From contig BFEA01000105.1 in NCBI GenBank assembly GCA_003427395.1, positions 269,593 through 333,592 on the forward strand: a stretch of 64,000 nucleotides of DNA, given 5' to 3'. A program made the position numbers and the translations under genes. The notes beneath the pieces are model-generated. The model saw nothing but the letters and a program-made list of their open reading frames with translations. It ran no database searches and had not been told where the DNA came from. The stretch comes from Chara braunii (lineage: Eukaryota; Streptophyta; Charophyceae; Charales; Characeae). This document shows positions 22,170 to 32,013 of this stretch, piece by piece. Every line of letters begins with the position of its first letter. Position 1 is the first letter of the stretch.

Positions 22170-22660
22170 GAAAGATGAAACGATTTGAGAACTGTGCTAA
22201 AATACATGGGTCAGGGGGAGGGAAGGCGACTCAGGTGGAAAGAGGGAGGGGGGTGAAACCATATGAGAACTGTGATTTACACGGGTCAGGGAAGGGAGTG
22301 CGACCCTGGGAAAGAGGGAGGGAGGGAGGGTTGGATCGAATGAAAACGCAGGTGGATGGGTATTTTGGGAGTGCGAAGGAGGGAAATAAAGGAAGGGAAA
22401 AGGAACATCAATGGCCGACAACATGCGGTTGAACACGAAGGGGGAGGGAAGGCGACTCGTAGGGAAAGAAGGAAGGGGCTGAAACCATATGAGGAGAACT
22501 GTGATTTACGGGTTTGGGAACCCTGGGGAAGAGGGAGGGAGGGTTGGGTCGAATGAAAACGCAGGTGGATGGGTATTTTGGGAGTGCGGAGGAGGGAAAG
22601 AAGAAGAAAAAGAAGAAGAAGAAGAAGCAGCAGCAATTGCCGACAGCATGCTGTTGAACA
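22170..22660. repeat. Diverged tandem repeat, period about 230 bp
   Basis: Three related units carry gaaaccatatgag.gaactgtg, then gggaaccctggg-type, then gaatgaaaacgcaggtggat and gggtattttgggagtgcg. Units 2 (from about 22252) and 3 (from about 22478) are close. Unit 1 (22175) is partial. A related motif is at 20041-20090. Confidence 0.85.
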
Positions 22661-22864
22661 CGAACAAGAATGCATTTCAAAGCCACGTGCTCCAGTTCCT
22701 GAGAAGAACGGGCACGTCCGCGGCGGGTTTTTGCTTCAACCGGTTGCGCACCGATCCTCAGGAAGCTATCCCCTCGCCACGCCTGACCACATCTACCACC
22801 CATTTGGAAAGAAGTGGAAAAAGAAGAGGAAGCAGAAGAGGAATAGTGAACAGAACTAGAAGAG

Positions 22865-22871
22865 GAAGAAG

Positions 22872-22904
<33 letters not shown>

Positions 22905-22906
22905 AA
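22865..22906. repeat. (GAA)n microsatellite
   Basis: A GAA/AGA trinucleotide run within a purine-rich strand. Confidence 0.95.
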
Positions 22907-23004
22907 GGGGGTCCGTCGAATCCACGTCAGCAGTCGACCACTGACTTGTCAGTGACCTTGTCAAGGGGTAATAGAGAACTGAAGGAGAATGCCCACTAGG
23001 GACA

Positions 23005-23091
23005 TGGTATGATGTTGTAGGAGGAAAGAAACTTGGTATGATGTTGTAGGAGGAAAGAAACTTGGCATGATGCTGTAGGAGGAAAGAAACT
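23005..23091. repeat. 29-bp minisatellite, three units
   Basis: The unit ggtatgatgttgtaggagga, then aagaaactt, occurs three times with one or two changes. Confidence 0.93.
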
Positions 23092-23093
23092 GT

Positions 23094-23205
23094 GGGTGCC
23101 ACTGGTACACAGGTTACTGTTCGTGAACCGATCATGAGTTCAAATCCTGACGGAATCAGATGGATTCAATAATGTTAGGGGCTGCCCTCCTATGGGAAAA
23201 AACAA
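23094..23205 (+). repeat. tRNA-like SINE, second type
   Basis: An A-box-like tgccactggtacacagg and a B-box gagttcaaatcctg precede a short body ending ggggctgccctcctatggg and an A-rich tail (aaaaaacaaaacaaaac). The head differs from the 9.1 and 24.6 kb SINEs. Confidence 0.6.
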
Positions 23206-23221
23206 AACAAAACGAAATCGT

Positions 23222-23490
23222 TTCAAGGGGAGAGAGAGAGAGAGAGAGAGAGAGAGGTTTTGAAGGCCCACGCTTCAAGAGGAGAGAGAGAGAGAGAGAG
23301 AGGTTTTGAAGGCCCACGCTTCAAGAGGGGAGAGAGAGAGAGGTTTTGAAGGCCCACGCTTCAAGAGGGGAGAGAGAGAGAGAGAGGTTTTGAAGGCCCA
23401 CGCTTCAAGAGAGAGAGGTTTTGAAGGCCCACACTTCTAGAGGGGGGGGGAGAGAGAGAGAGAGAGAGAGGTTTTGAAGGCGCACGCCCC
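23222..23490. repeat. Minisatellite of (GA)n plus palindromic 26-mer
   Basis: About six units alternate a GA run of varying length with ggttttgaaggcccacgctt. The core gaaggcccacgcttc is itself an inverted repeat (gaag/cttc). GA run length is the main variable. Confidence 0.93.
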
Positions 23491-24270
23491 CCTACCCCAA
23501 CGGAAAGGAGAGGGGGAGAGAAAAGCGACAAAAAAAAGGGAAAAAATAAGAAATTGGATGCGTGTTTCTCAGAGGTAACGCGGTTTTGATTCCGGAAAAG
23601 GACTTCGCCGATGATTTCAGATACGAATTCGGAAACGAAAAAATGAATGCCTTCCAAAACAAGATAAGCTTCTGGTGAGGGCTTCGTAGAGAATCGCGTT
23701 ATTTTTAGCTTCTTCCACCCCTCTCTCTCCCCCCGCCCTTCCCCCCGCCCTTTCTCTCTCCCTCTTTCGCTTTCGCGTACTATACTTTTTTTTTTTTTTT
23801 TAAATGGTTTAAGTGCGCATTTCCTATGGGCAGCGCGGAGGAGGTTTTTTTTTTTTTTTTTTTTTTTGAAGGGCGATGGCCTCGGGATATTATCGTTGAG
23901 CTGACCTGGCCCAGGTAACTCAGAATTTTAGTTTTATTGTTCTGTTCATGGAATTGCATCTGTATTCCAACTCGGGTCTGTATTCCAACAGTTAACGTGT
24001 ACCAACTCGGGTCTAGGCCCGTTGGGTACCTCTCGTGTTTTACAGCCTTCGTACTGTATCTTTTTTTTTTTTTTTTTTTAAATCTCTCCCTTCTTGGTGC
24101 ATTTCAGTTGCCTTTGGTCGTCTGGCCCCTTTTGTATCGATCTGTCGTTCTTCTGGCGTGATGCGGTTTCCTTTCGACAACCGTGATGTTTGCTGATGCT
24201 TCGTCCTCTTTTTTTTTTTTTTTTTCTGGTCCTCTTTTCATCCTCAATGACCGTCTTGTTCGTTGACGTC
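23491..24270. other. Unassigned region with poly(T) runs
   Basis: T runs occur near 23789, 23845 and 24061. A short duplication ccaactcgggtct is present at 23968 and 24003. No gene is supported. Confidence 0.4.
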
Positions 24271-24276
24271 AAAAAA

Positions 24277-24358
24277 ATGAAATTTAACGGAGCAAATAAA
24301 ATAGGAATAATGTTAAAAATGGAATTTAACGGAGCAAATAAAATAAGGAATAATGTTA
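24277..24358. repeat. 41-bp tandem duplication
   Basis: Two units contain atttaacggagcaaataaaa and aataatgtta, next to the U6 copy. Confidence 0.9.
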
Positions 24359-24387
24359 CACTATGGTCGAGTGAAAACGGTAGGCGG

Positions 24388-24488
24388 GTCCTTCGGGACA
24401 TCCGTTAAAATTAGAACGATACAGAGAAGATTAGCATGGCCCCTGCGCAAGGATGACACGCATATATGAGAAGTGGTCCAAATTTTTT
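24388..24488 (+). ncRNA. Near-complete U6 snRNA retrocopy (copy 3)
   Basis: The whole U6 is recognisable: 5' hairpin gtccttcgggacatccg, ACAGAGA box, gattagcatggcccctgcg, caaggatgacacgca, gagaagtggtccaaa and a terminal T6. It is followed by a run of A (24493-24507). The 12-mer aaaacggtaggc stands immediately before it (24374-24385) and after the A run (24504-24515), which looks like a target-site duplication. No plant-type upstream sequence element or TATA at about -30 is visible, so I call it a retropseudogene despite the good sequence. Confidence 0.88.
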
Positions 24489-24556
24489 ATTAAAAAAAAA
24501 AAAAAAACGGTAGGCAGTAGGCGGTAGGTCGACTGAATCCACGTCAGCAGTCGACC

Positions 24557-24743
24557 CAAGAGCCTACCAGTGGGTACACCATTGAACTGTTGAAATACAG
24601 ACCGATGTTCGAACCTAGATGATGGAACTTGACGAGGAAACCCGAATATTTCTGAATTGCCTGTGGCCGGTCAGCTCAATGATGATATCTCAAGTCCGTC
24701 GCCTCCTTTAAAAAAAGAAAGAAAAAAAAGATAAGAAAAACAG
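24557..24743 (+). repeat. tRNA-derived SINE with A-rich tail
   Basis: It has a weak A-box cctaccagtgggta, B-box gatgttcgaacct at 24604-24616 and a body containing ggtcagctcaatgatgatat and gtcgcctcctttaaaa. The A-rich tail ends at 24743, where aaaacggtaggcggg appears again. Confidence 0.75.
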
Positions 24744-25487
24744 AAAACGGTAGGCGGGGAAAAGAAACCGGTAGCGGTGTGTTACAACTGACAACAATCC
24801 CGTAAATGCTTTTTTCTTTTTCTTTTCTTTTTTTTCTTTTCCAAAACCGTAAATGCTTTAATGTACATGTATATATCGTTAAACAGAACTATATATATAA
24901 CAGTGAAAGAAATAACAATACACTAAAACAAAGAAGAAGAAGAAGACACTGTTTTGTGTCTTTCTGGTTTGTCTGTCTCTTTGTCTGTCCTTTCATTTTT
25001 TCTCTTCTTCGCTCATCTTGTTTCGTCTTCTACTTCACGTGTTTGCCCTCTTTGTCAATAAGTAGTTCTGTCACAATGTATATGGCCTCGTTACACCAGT
25101 GTCGAAACCCCAGATGTAAGAATGCATCTTCCCTAGAAAGGCAAGATGCATCGGTCACTATGAATGCATCTTGCCGCTTTCTGCTGAAGATGCAGTCGTA
25201 CTTTTTGGGGGGGGGCAATTATGTGGCGAGGCCCATATATATCGCCATATATTTCTCTCTCTCTCTCTTTATATATATACATATAAATTGAAAAAAAAGA
25301 AAAAGATAACAAGGAAAAAAAAAGTACGAATTTCTGAAGAAAAGAAAAAAGAAAACAAGAAAGGAAAAAAAAAAGATGTTGAACTTTGTTGTGACAGTGG
25401 CAATTTGTTTATCTGTGGGATGTGTCATTTGCTTTCTTCCTTTGTCTTTTCTTTGACTGGATCCTTTTCTCTTTCTCTTGCCTCTGT

Positions 25488-25610
25488 GGGCCTGGCTGCA
25501 CTACTCTCGAAATGTGCAAAACGAGAGTGAATCTAACGCTAGACTATGGAAAGACACACTATCATTTTTGTCTTTTGTGCATTTCAAGAGTAGTGCAGCG
25601 ACGCCCTGTG
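25488..25610. mobile_element. MITE-like element, family B copy 2
   Basis: The left end gcctggctgcactactctcg and, in reverse, the right end gcgtcgctgcactactcttg are inverted repeats that continue with aaatg(t)gcaaaa. The whole is about 120 bases. Confidence 0.83.
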
Positions 25611-25859
25611 AGGTCTGGTTTCCCCCTTTTTTTCCTATCTCTTTGCCTTTCGGCTGCGCGCAAGTGGGTCCTTGTGACAAACGGAGATGGGCGCTGCCAT
25701 CGCTCAACCTGTCATCCACGTGGCTGGCCTTGTACCCAGATCCCGTACACACATGCACAGATGAAAGGTGGGAGGAGAGACGAAGGAGGTAGGAGGTAGA
25801 TCACACCGATAGGTCACCGGATAGAGTCGGATAGGTCTCCGAAATGGTAGTCCAGAATG

Positions 25860-26645
25860 TCATATAACAAGATCAAAATGTCGAGGANCAAAGGTCACCA
25901 ATGTCGGAGATAACCGAGTCCAGATGTAACCGGTGTCCAACTGTGATGCAGCCGAGTATCAACCTCAACAATCTCCAAGTCTCCANTCAGGTAAGTACCA
26001 CAGTCTCGTATCACCGAAGTCCAACTCTGATCTCTGTCCAACTGGATAGTCTCCAATCTGAAGAAGAAGGAGAAGAAGAAGAAGAAGAAGGAGAAGGAGG
26101 AAGAGGAGAGAGAGAGAGAGGGGACTGGTGAGGGAGAGGAGGAGAGACCCTCCAAGCTCCCGGTACCTCAGGCGGCAATGGCCACCGTGCTGGCTCAGTT
26201 GCCCTGCCGCTGCTCCGCTCGCTGCTGCGCTAAGCTGCGCTATGCTGCGCTCCTGCTTCAGCCCCTGCGCTAAGTTTAGCGCATCAAAACAGTACGCTAG
26301 TNCTGACCATGCCGTGCCGGTAGAGTTCCGGTAGGCCGATGCCTCAACTGAGGCGGGTACCGGTACTTATACCGGTAGGCAATGGTCTGGCCTCAATGCT
26401 GCGAGGCCAGGCCAGACTCTGGACCGTCCAGATGGACGGTTCAGCCTCAATCGGCGGGCGGCAGCTTCAAGAGCGCCGCCAGGCCCAAACGAAGTGTTGT
26501 TTGGGCCTACCCGATGGGTGCTGGTCCAAAATCAGGCCTTTAGGGCCTGTAACCCCAAAAGGTCGGGCCTTTAGGCCCTGGTGTGTCCCTCTGGCCCTAA
26601 GTCGGGTCCGGTAGGACCCGTGTGAGTCGAAGATGTAACACAGAA
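25860..26645 (+). repeat. Dispersed GC-rich repeat, family G copy 1
   Basis: The left part (about 25880-26000) shows the order gagtc/gaagt..., a ccaagtctcc..caggta block and tctcgtatcac, also found at 29.15-29.24 and 63.6-63.7 kb. The right part is rich in ccggtaggc and inverted gggcct/aggccc blocks, like 29.49-29.8 kb. Ns at 25888, 25986 and 26302 fit a high-copy repeat. Coding content is not recognisable. Confidence 0.5.
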
Positions 26646-26650
26646 GGTCA

Positions 26651-27410
26651 TGATGGCACAACCACCGTTGAACCCATACCCCAGTCCAAGTGGGGTATCT
26701 AGTTCAACGGAAGATGGGCCAGGTAGGGGGCGTTGTATTCAGGCGGAGGGATTTTTCAGCACCTTTCTTGAACCAGAAAACAAAAACGAAAGTCTTTGTA
26801 TTTTATATATATACCTAAGAACAACTGCTGGATGTGCAGCTCCCGATGCATCTCAGAGGTCGCGTGGGGTCGCACACGTTGAGCTAGTTGGACCAAGTCC
26901 CGCATGCACCGTAGAAACCGTGTGACAGGGTTTTTGCTGCTTAGAAAATCAAAACAATGGCATTAAAAGAGAATCAAACGCTGCTGAAAGCTTTTTTCTG
27001 TATTTTCCCAAAAAAATAAAAGAAGATTTAATGCTACTGAAAGCTTTTGTCCATATTTTCGAAAAGAAAGTAAAATGGAGAAACACAACACCCGCAGTGA
27101 AAGGCCCCGCATTGCGAGACAGGGACTCGCTAGAACGTGAAATGAACGTGGACAGTACTCCTGGCTTTGTGCATTCACAGAAAGGACTTCGGGGCTGCAC
27201 GGCCAAATACAGCATGAACACTCTGTCAGAGTGTCCTCCACGGCTGTCAGGGTGTTCTCCCAGAAGGAGGTAATGATGGCACAAGCACCGTTGAACTATA
27301 CAAGTGGGGTGTATAGTTGAACGGAAGATGGGCAGGGTAGGGGGCGTTCTATTCGGGTATAGGGATTTTTTAGCACCCTTCTTGAACCAAAAAAGTAAAA
27401 ACAAAAGTCC
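26651..27410. repeat. Direct repeat pair flanking a short tandem duplication
   Basis: The block 26651-26790 (gatggcacaaccaccgttga, then ggaagatgggccaggtaggg and agcacctttcttgaacca) recurs at 27277-27405 with small changes. Each copy starts with a small inverted repeat (accgttgaac/gttcaacgg). Between them 26957-27075 holds two units of a repeat with ctgctgaaagctttt and ctactgaaagcttttg. Confidence 0.85.
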
Positions 27411-27504
27411 TTTCGAGCCAGGTCACACATACACCATTGAACTAGCTCAACGGTGTATGTGGGACTTGGCCCCAGGTAGGTGAAAATGATTTTTTCTGGT
27501 CATC

Positions 27505-27579
27505 TGGTGGTATCTGGATTCGAACTCCGGTCTGCATTTCCACAGTTAATGGGTGTACTAACAGAGCTAGGCCCATTGC
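27505..27579 (-). repeat. tRNA-like SINE head, inverted
   Basis: Read on the minus strand: gggcctagctctgttagtac (A box) and ggagttcgaatccagatacc (B box). It is closely related to the head at 8988. Its 5' edge touches the U6 copy that begins at 27580. Confidence 0.75.
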
Positions 27580-27668
27580 TGGGTCTGTCAAATTGGAGCA
27601 ATGGATGCAGCGAAGATTAACATGGCCCTTGGGCAAGTTTGACACGCAGAAATCAAGAAGTGGTCCCA
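27580..27668 (+). ncRNA. U6 snRNA-derived copy 4 (gggtctgtc subtype)
   Basis: The 5' hairpin is replaced by gggtctgtcaaattggagca. The remainder follows U6: gcgaagattaacatggccct, gggcaagtttgacacgcaga and aatcaagaagtggtccc. The first 20 bases are identical to copy 5. Confidence 0.85.
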
Positions 27669-27674
27669 AAACAC

Positions 27675-27806
27675 GAATGGGTCTAGCGCAGTTGGTCCAC
27701 CCACAGATTCGAGTTTGAATCTGGGTGCAACCGGAGAACAGAGGTAAATAAAAAGAATTAGCAGGGGCCTGTCAGTTTAATGTTGATATCTAGAGGCTGT
27801 TGCCTT
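27675..27806 (+). repeat. tRNA-derived SINE
   Basis: A-box ggtctagcgcagttggtcc, B-box gagtttgaatctgg and a body with cctgtcagtttaatgttgat, atct and gttgccttttttt. It starts within a few bases of the U6 copy's 3' end. Confidence 0.75.
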
Positions 27807-27901
27807 TTTTTCTTTTGATAAACAGGAAATGACCCCCCCCCCCCCAAAAAAAAAAGAACAACAACAAACACCACCACCATGAGTTAGGGGCCGTTTATCT
27901 C

Positions 27902-28246
27902 NNNNNNNNNNNNNNNNNNNNNNNNNNNNNNNNNNNNNNNNNNNNNNNNNNNNNNNNNNNNNNNNNNNNNNNNNNNNNNNNNNNNNNNNNNNNNNNNNNN
28001 NNNNNNNNNNNNNNNNNNNNNNNNNNNNNNNNNNNNNNNNNNNNNNNNNNNNNNNNNNNNNNNNNNNNNNNNNNNNNNNNNNNNNNNNNNNNNNNNNNNN
28101 NNNNNNNNNNNNNNNNNNNNNNNNNNNNNNNNNNNNNNNNNNNNNNNNNNNNNNNNNNNNNNNNNNNNNNNNNNNNNNNNNNNNNNNNNNNNNNNNNNNN
28201 NNNNNNNNNNNNNNNNNNNNNNNNNNNNNNNNNNNNNNNNNNNNNN
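27902..28246. other. Assembly gap (345 N)
   Basis: Unknown sequence. Open frames running through the Ns have no meaning. Confidence 1.
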
Positions 28247-28359
28247 GGAATTGTGCTTCGTGCCTTTGGTAAGTAGTCTGATCTGATTAGATTGCCATTC
28301 AATCAAATCTCGGTATGAAATATGACGTTCCTTGCGAGGGCAGCCAGCTGCAACCTCTG

Positions 28360-28453
28360 GGGTCTGTCAAATTGGAGCAATGAATACAGCCAAGACAAGA
28401 TTAGCATGGTCCCTTCGCAAGGATGGACACACAAACTGAGAAATCATCCAAAA
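28360..28453 (+). ncRNA. U6 snRNA-derived copy 5 (gggtctgtc subtype)
   Basis: It starts gggtctgtcaaattggagca as in copy 4, then aatacagccaagacaagatt with a small insertion, agcatggtcccttcgcaagg, acacacaaactgagaaatc and atccaaaaaag. The altered 5' end shared with copy 4 marks a derived lineage. Confidence 0.85.
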
Positions 28454-28479
28454 AAGAAGAAGAAAGACTAATGAAAACA

Positions 28480-29030
28480 GTGGCCATACACTGCTCCTTG
28501 AAATCAGCATTGACATATTTGCAGTACTTCTCTCTGACTGTACAGTTCTCAGCATGAAACGCGCTCTGGACACGCATGACATTGTTGAGTTGTATTAACA
28601 ATCTGAAACAGACAAGCATGTTTTTATGCTCGAGAACGAGCACGTGCTCAACAGTAACAACAACAACAATGACATATTATCAACAGGCTGATGCTGAATC
28701 TGAAACATACAACCGTGTTCTTGTGGTCTTATGCTTGAGAACGTGTACTTGTTCAACAGCAATAACAACATAAATAACAACAATGACAGCAACAACGACG
28801 TCTGGGCTCTTGAAGCTGATAAAAAAAATACTGAAATACTGAAGGTGGGCATCGCAGCACTACTTATTACCTTAGTGTATGTATAATCAGCTAGAAGGGG
28901 GAAATATAGACTTTCCACTTCTTTATGTTTTTCAGATTTCATTTGACAAGTCTATAAAAAATTACCTGTGATGGGCATCACTCCACTACTAACTTAGTGT
29001 ATAATCAGCTAGAATGGAGAAATAGTCTCA
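28480..29030. other. Unassigned region with local duplications
   Basis: Two pairs of local repeats are visible: gctgaatctgaaacatac-like at 28597/28692, and atgggcatcactccactact-like at 28845/28971 with ttagtgtataatcagctaga. No gene is supported. Confidence 0.5.
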
Positions 29031-29039
29031 TAATTGACA

Positions 29040-29815
29040 ATGCTGAAAGTCTCATCATCATCATCAACGAAGAACCAATGTTGATATCCTATCTGGCGCT
29101 CTAGCTCAGACTACAGATGGCAGATCCTATCTAGACTAATCTACAATGCTGCCGGATGACATCAACAGCTTCACCGAAGTACGAGCAGATCTCAGACAAT
29201 GCCGTCGCTTCTAGCACCAGGTATGTCTCTCGTATCACTCTCAACCTCGTTCCCCAANACACAGATGCCACATGCACCCAAGGACCACCCTGCGCCACAC
29301 CCAGCTCACAGCGGAGCAGCTCGGCTATGGCTGCCCGCTCCTTCCTGCTCGCCCGTGGGCGCGTGAGTGCCAGCCAGCTTCAGCGCAGCATGCAGCCAGC
29401 ACCTGAATGCCCAATGCGGAGGCAGACCCTTTGCTATATGGAAGTGGCCTGCCGGCGTTCTGTCCCAGGCTGCACTGGGCCTTTCCCAAGAAGCTTCCGG
29501 TAGGCCCCGGTAGGCTGAGGCCCAGACCAAACGAATTGGCCCAGGGCTGCCGACAGTTACCTGTGCCCAACTGCCCACAATCTGAGTTGGGCCGATGTTG
29601 CGAATCTCGCCCAGGGCCTGACTCAGATGCATTTGATAAAGGAAGCCAGGGCCTGGGCGCTTCCAACCAACTGGTGCAGCGCAACTGCCTGAATTTCCCC
29701 AGTTGTGAAGTAGTCAAAAATAGGCCTCTGAGGGTCTGTCGGGCCTGCCTTCACTTAGGGCGGCCGACGCTGTTGCAAATAGGGCCCAGTAAGGCTTAAG
29801 GCCTTGTGCCTCGCA
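29040..29815 (+). repeat. Dispersed GC-rich repeat, family G copy 2
   Basis: The block gacatcaacagcttcaccga, agtacgagcagatctc and gcaccaggtatgtctctcg aligns with 63.6-63.7 kb. The block ccctttgctatatggaagtg aligns with 63.95 kb. It ends in ccggtaggc and gggccc-rich sequence like copy 1. Confidence 0.6.
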
Positions 29816-29829
29816 CTTTATTGTGTTTC

Positions 29830-30720
29830 TGATCTTCTTACACTTCCATGCTTTGTATAGCCAGTTCCCTTCTTATCCTCATTTTTTTGCCTCTCCATTT
29901 TCTTGTGCTGTGGCACATGAGACATTTTTTTACACAAGTTGGAAAAAGAGGCCGGGAAATTCTCACAAACAACCGGGATAGTGCTGGGGCCATTACCCAG
30001 CTTAGGCTTGTGCTGGGAACCGGGTCCGGCATCCCATAACTTCTTCCAACGATAGATAATCCTTTCAAGAAACTTCAACCTTCGAAGCTCATGCAAGATT
30101 ACCACTTCCTACTGATGCTGCATACTAATTCTGCCACGTTCATCCATGTCACAAATACCAACAAATTTAAAACAAAACCTATTCATACTGGGAGCCTCAC
30201 CTAACTTCGCTTGAAACCTGATGAGATCGATTTGAACAGTGAGAGCTGAGTGAGGCCTCAAGTTGGCCTCTAAACAGGGCTGTCGCCGGGCAGTAGCCAA
30301 ATAGCAACTTTCAGCTGACCTTCCCCAGGTACTGTAGGCAGAGCCTTGTTCCTGCCGCAGGTCTGTAAGAACCATGCTTGTCTTGTCCTAGTAGACCGCC
30401 AGTCGGAGAATATTGATAACCTTAGCTGTTCCTTCAACAGGGGATCTTCTGTTGAATAGAGAGGACCGCATTTCTAAACACCTTAGCATTCCCGCTTTTC
30501 CAGATTACACTCATCAGTACACCTCTGCAGACCATAGCTACGTACCCCCAACTGACCATCAAGTTAGCATTGGGTTTTGTGACTCCATATAGCACCCAGT
30601 CATCATTCAAAGGCCAGTCTTGTCCCACTAGTCTTTGGCAGTGACGAGTCCACAACTGCCAAAGTTTGTCAAAGAGGGGACAGTGAGCCCATACATGAGC
30701 TGCAGATTCCCACCCCTTTC
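29830..30720 (-). pseudogene. Non-LTR retrotransposon (LINE) C-terminal remnant
   Basis: On the minus strand, 30434-30715 reads GWESAAHVWAHCPLFDKLWQ followed by LWTRHCQRLVGQDWPLNDDW. This matches the His-Cys-Trp pattern of the zf-RVT end of plant LINE polymerases. To the left, 30109-30375 and 29838-30105 hold further open pieces, including DPVPSTSLSWVMAP, which matches the LINE at 12.9-13.0 kb. Frames change between pieces and no RT active site is present. Confidence 0.6.
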
Positions 30721-30744
30721 ACATCTTCTGCGCTTGGTGTCCAG

Positions 30745-30860
30745 TGCGCTGAGCTGCGCGGTAAACCGTTCGCAGAGAGGGAGAAGAGGACAACGAACTA
30801 GGGGCTGTGACCAACTGTTTCGTCTGAGTTTCAGCGACTCGTCAGGAGGCTGAATACACT
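30745..30860 (-). mobile_element. Hammerhead element, degenerate minus-strand copy
   Basis: Read on the minus strand: cctcCTGACGA, helix II gtcgctgaaactcagac (one mismatch), GAAA, cagttggtcacagcccc, then the family tail ending ggtttaccgcgcagc. CTGACGA still fits CUGANGA. The 5' strand of helix III is not clear. Confidence 0.7.
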
Positions 30861-31059
30861 CAGCCATGAGGGCGCCCTTGAGGGCACTGGTTGGTGCCCA
30901 CCTCAGGGTATCCGTTGTTGGGCAGTAGCTGCACCAGTCCAAGTGAAGCTAACTTGACAAACCAAAAAATGCATTCTGCTGAGCCTAGAAATGACCGGTT
31001 TCACCCGTTCGAAAAATCAACATGGTGCTGGTACTGGCCTCTGTTAAGGTTCACGGACT

Positions 31060-31115
31060 CGTCACTGCGCGGTAAACCGTGGGCAGAGAGGGACAACAAA
31101 GGAGGGGCTGTGACA
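31060..31115 (-). mobile_element. Hammerhead element tail, 5'-truncated
   Basis: Only the family tail is present, from helix III (agtctgtcacagcccctcc in reverse) to ggtttaccgcgcagtga. It breaks inside the ribozyme. Confidence 0.7.
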
Positions 31116-31166
31116 GACTGGATATATACACATTGTGATGGGGTGTGAACCGACAGTGTGTTGAGT

Positions 31167-31450
31167 TTTCCATCTGGTGTGGGTGAGTGATAGTCTGCTT
31201 TGATTTTCGTCACAGGTACCTTGAGGGCAGTGGTTGGTGTTGGGCAGTCGTTGATGCTTAACCACAACCGGGGTTAAGGTGGATTGCCATTTACAGTGTA
31301 ATCAGTTAGGGGATTCTGCAGACTGTTGAGGTTTCAGCCTCCTGATGAGCCGGTGAAACTCCGACGAAACATTTTGTCACAGCCCCTCATTTGTTGTCCT
31401 CCCTCTCTGCCTACGGTTTACCATGCAGCTCTGTTTGACGATGTATGTTG
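31167..31450 (+). mobile_element. Hammerhead element, full-length with small insertion
   Basis: It has the family start tttccatctggtgtgggtga, an insert near 31209-31270 containing gttgatgcttaaccacaacc, the ribozyme and the tail ending accatgcagctctgtttgac. Confidence 0.8.
31318..31377 (+). ncRNA. Hammerhead ribozyme, near-intact
   Basis: GTT cleavage triplet (cut after 31327), helix I 31328-31341, CTGATGA 31342-31348, helix II with one C-A mismatch, GAAA 31366-31369. Helix III loses one pair (cattttgt instead of cagtttgt). Weak activity is plausible. Confidence 0.8.
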
Positions 31451-31640
31451 GGCCGTTGTTGATGCTTAACACAACCGGGGTTAAGGTGGATTATCACGTA
31501 CAGTGTAATCGGTTAGGGGACTCTGCAGACTGTAGAGGGTTCAGCCTAGTACTGATGAGTTGTTGTCACAGCCCCTCGCCTGTTGTCCACTTCTCCCTCT
31601 CTGCCTATATTTTACCGGGCAGTTTTGTTTGAACTTTGAC
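31441..31640 (+). mobile_element. Hammerhead element with deleted helix II
   Basis: Helix III and the GTA triplet (gcagactgta, 31525-31534) lead to CTGATGA at 31552-31558. Helix II, GAAA and half of helix III are then missing (gttgttgtcacagcc), so it cannot cleave itself. Confidence 0.75.
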
Positions 31641-31652
31641 GATAATATATAT

Positions 31653-31765
31653 GCAGATTGTTGAGGGTTCAGGCTCCTGATGAGTTGGTGAAACTCCGAC
31701 CAAACAGTTTGTCACAGTCTCCCTCTCTGCCGACGGTTTACCAGGAAGTTCTGTTCCATGATATA
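31653..31765 (+). mobile_element. Hammerhead element, core mutated
   Basis: Helix III gcagattgtt, helix I 31663-31676, CTGATGA 31677-31683 and a five-pair helix II with a G-U pair are intact. GAAA is CAAA at 31701-31704, which removes an essential core base. Confidence 0.75.
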
Positions 31766-31780
31766 TAATATAATATATAT

Positions 31781-32013
31781 TATATCGTCAAGCAGAGCTG
31801 CTCGGTAAACCGTAGGCAGATAGGGAGAAGAGGACAAGAAACGAGGGGATGTGACAAACTGTTTCGTTGGAGTTTCACCGACTCATTAGGAGGGGTTCAG
31901 CCTCGTGATGAGTCGGTGAAACTCCAGCGAAACAGTTTGTCACAGCCCCTCGTTTGTTGTCCTCTTCTCCATCTCTGCCTACGGTTTACCGAGCAACTCT
32001 GCTTGACGATATG
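31781..32013. repeat. 233-bp palindrome of two hammerhead elements
   Basis: The left arm 31781-31893 (starting tatatcgtcaagcagagct) and right arm 31901-32013 (ending ctctgcttgacgatat) are inverted copies of the element 3' half, separated by seven bases. The arms carry CTAATGA (left, minus strand) and GTGATGA (right, plus strand), both mutated from CTGATGA. Helix III 5' strands are absent. Confidence 0.9.

Noticed and set aside
23222-23490. CRISPR-like array
   Set aside because: Repeats are partly palindromic, but the intervals are GA runs of varying length and not unique spacers, and the genome is eukaryotic.
24388-24488. Functional U6 snRNA gene
   Set aside because: Sequence is nearly complete, but the upstream 70 bases lack a plant-type upstream sequence element and a TATA box at about -30. 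An A run and a flanking 12-base duplication show it is a retrocopy.
27884-28306. Open frames across the first gap
   Set aside because: They consist almost entirely of unknown bases.
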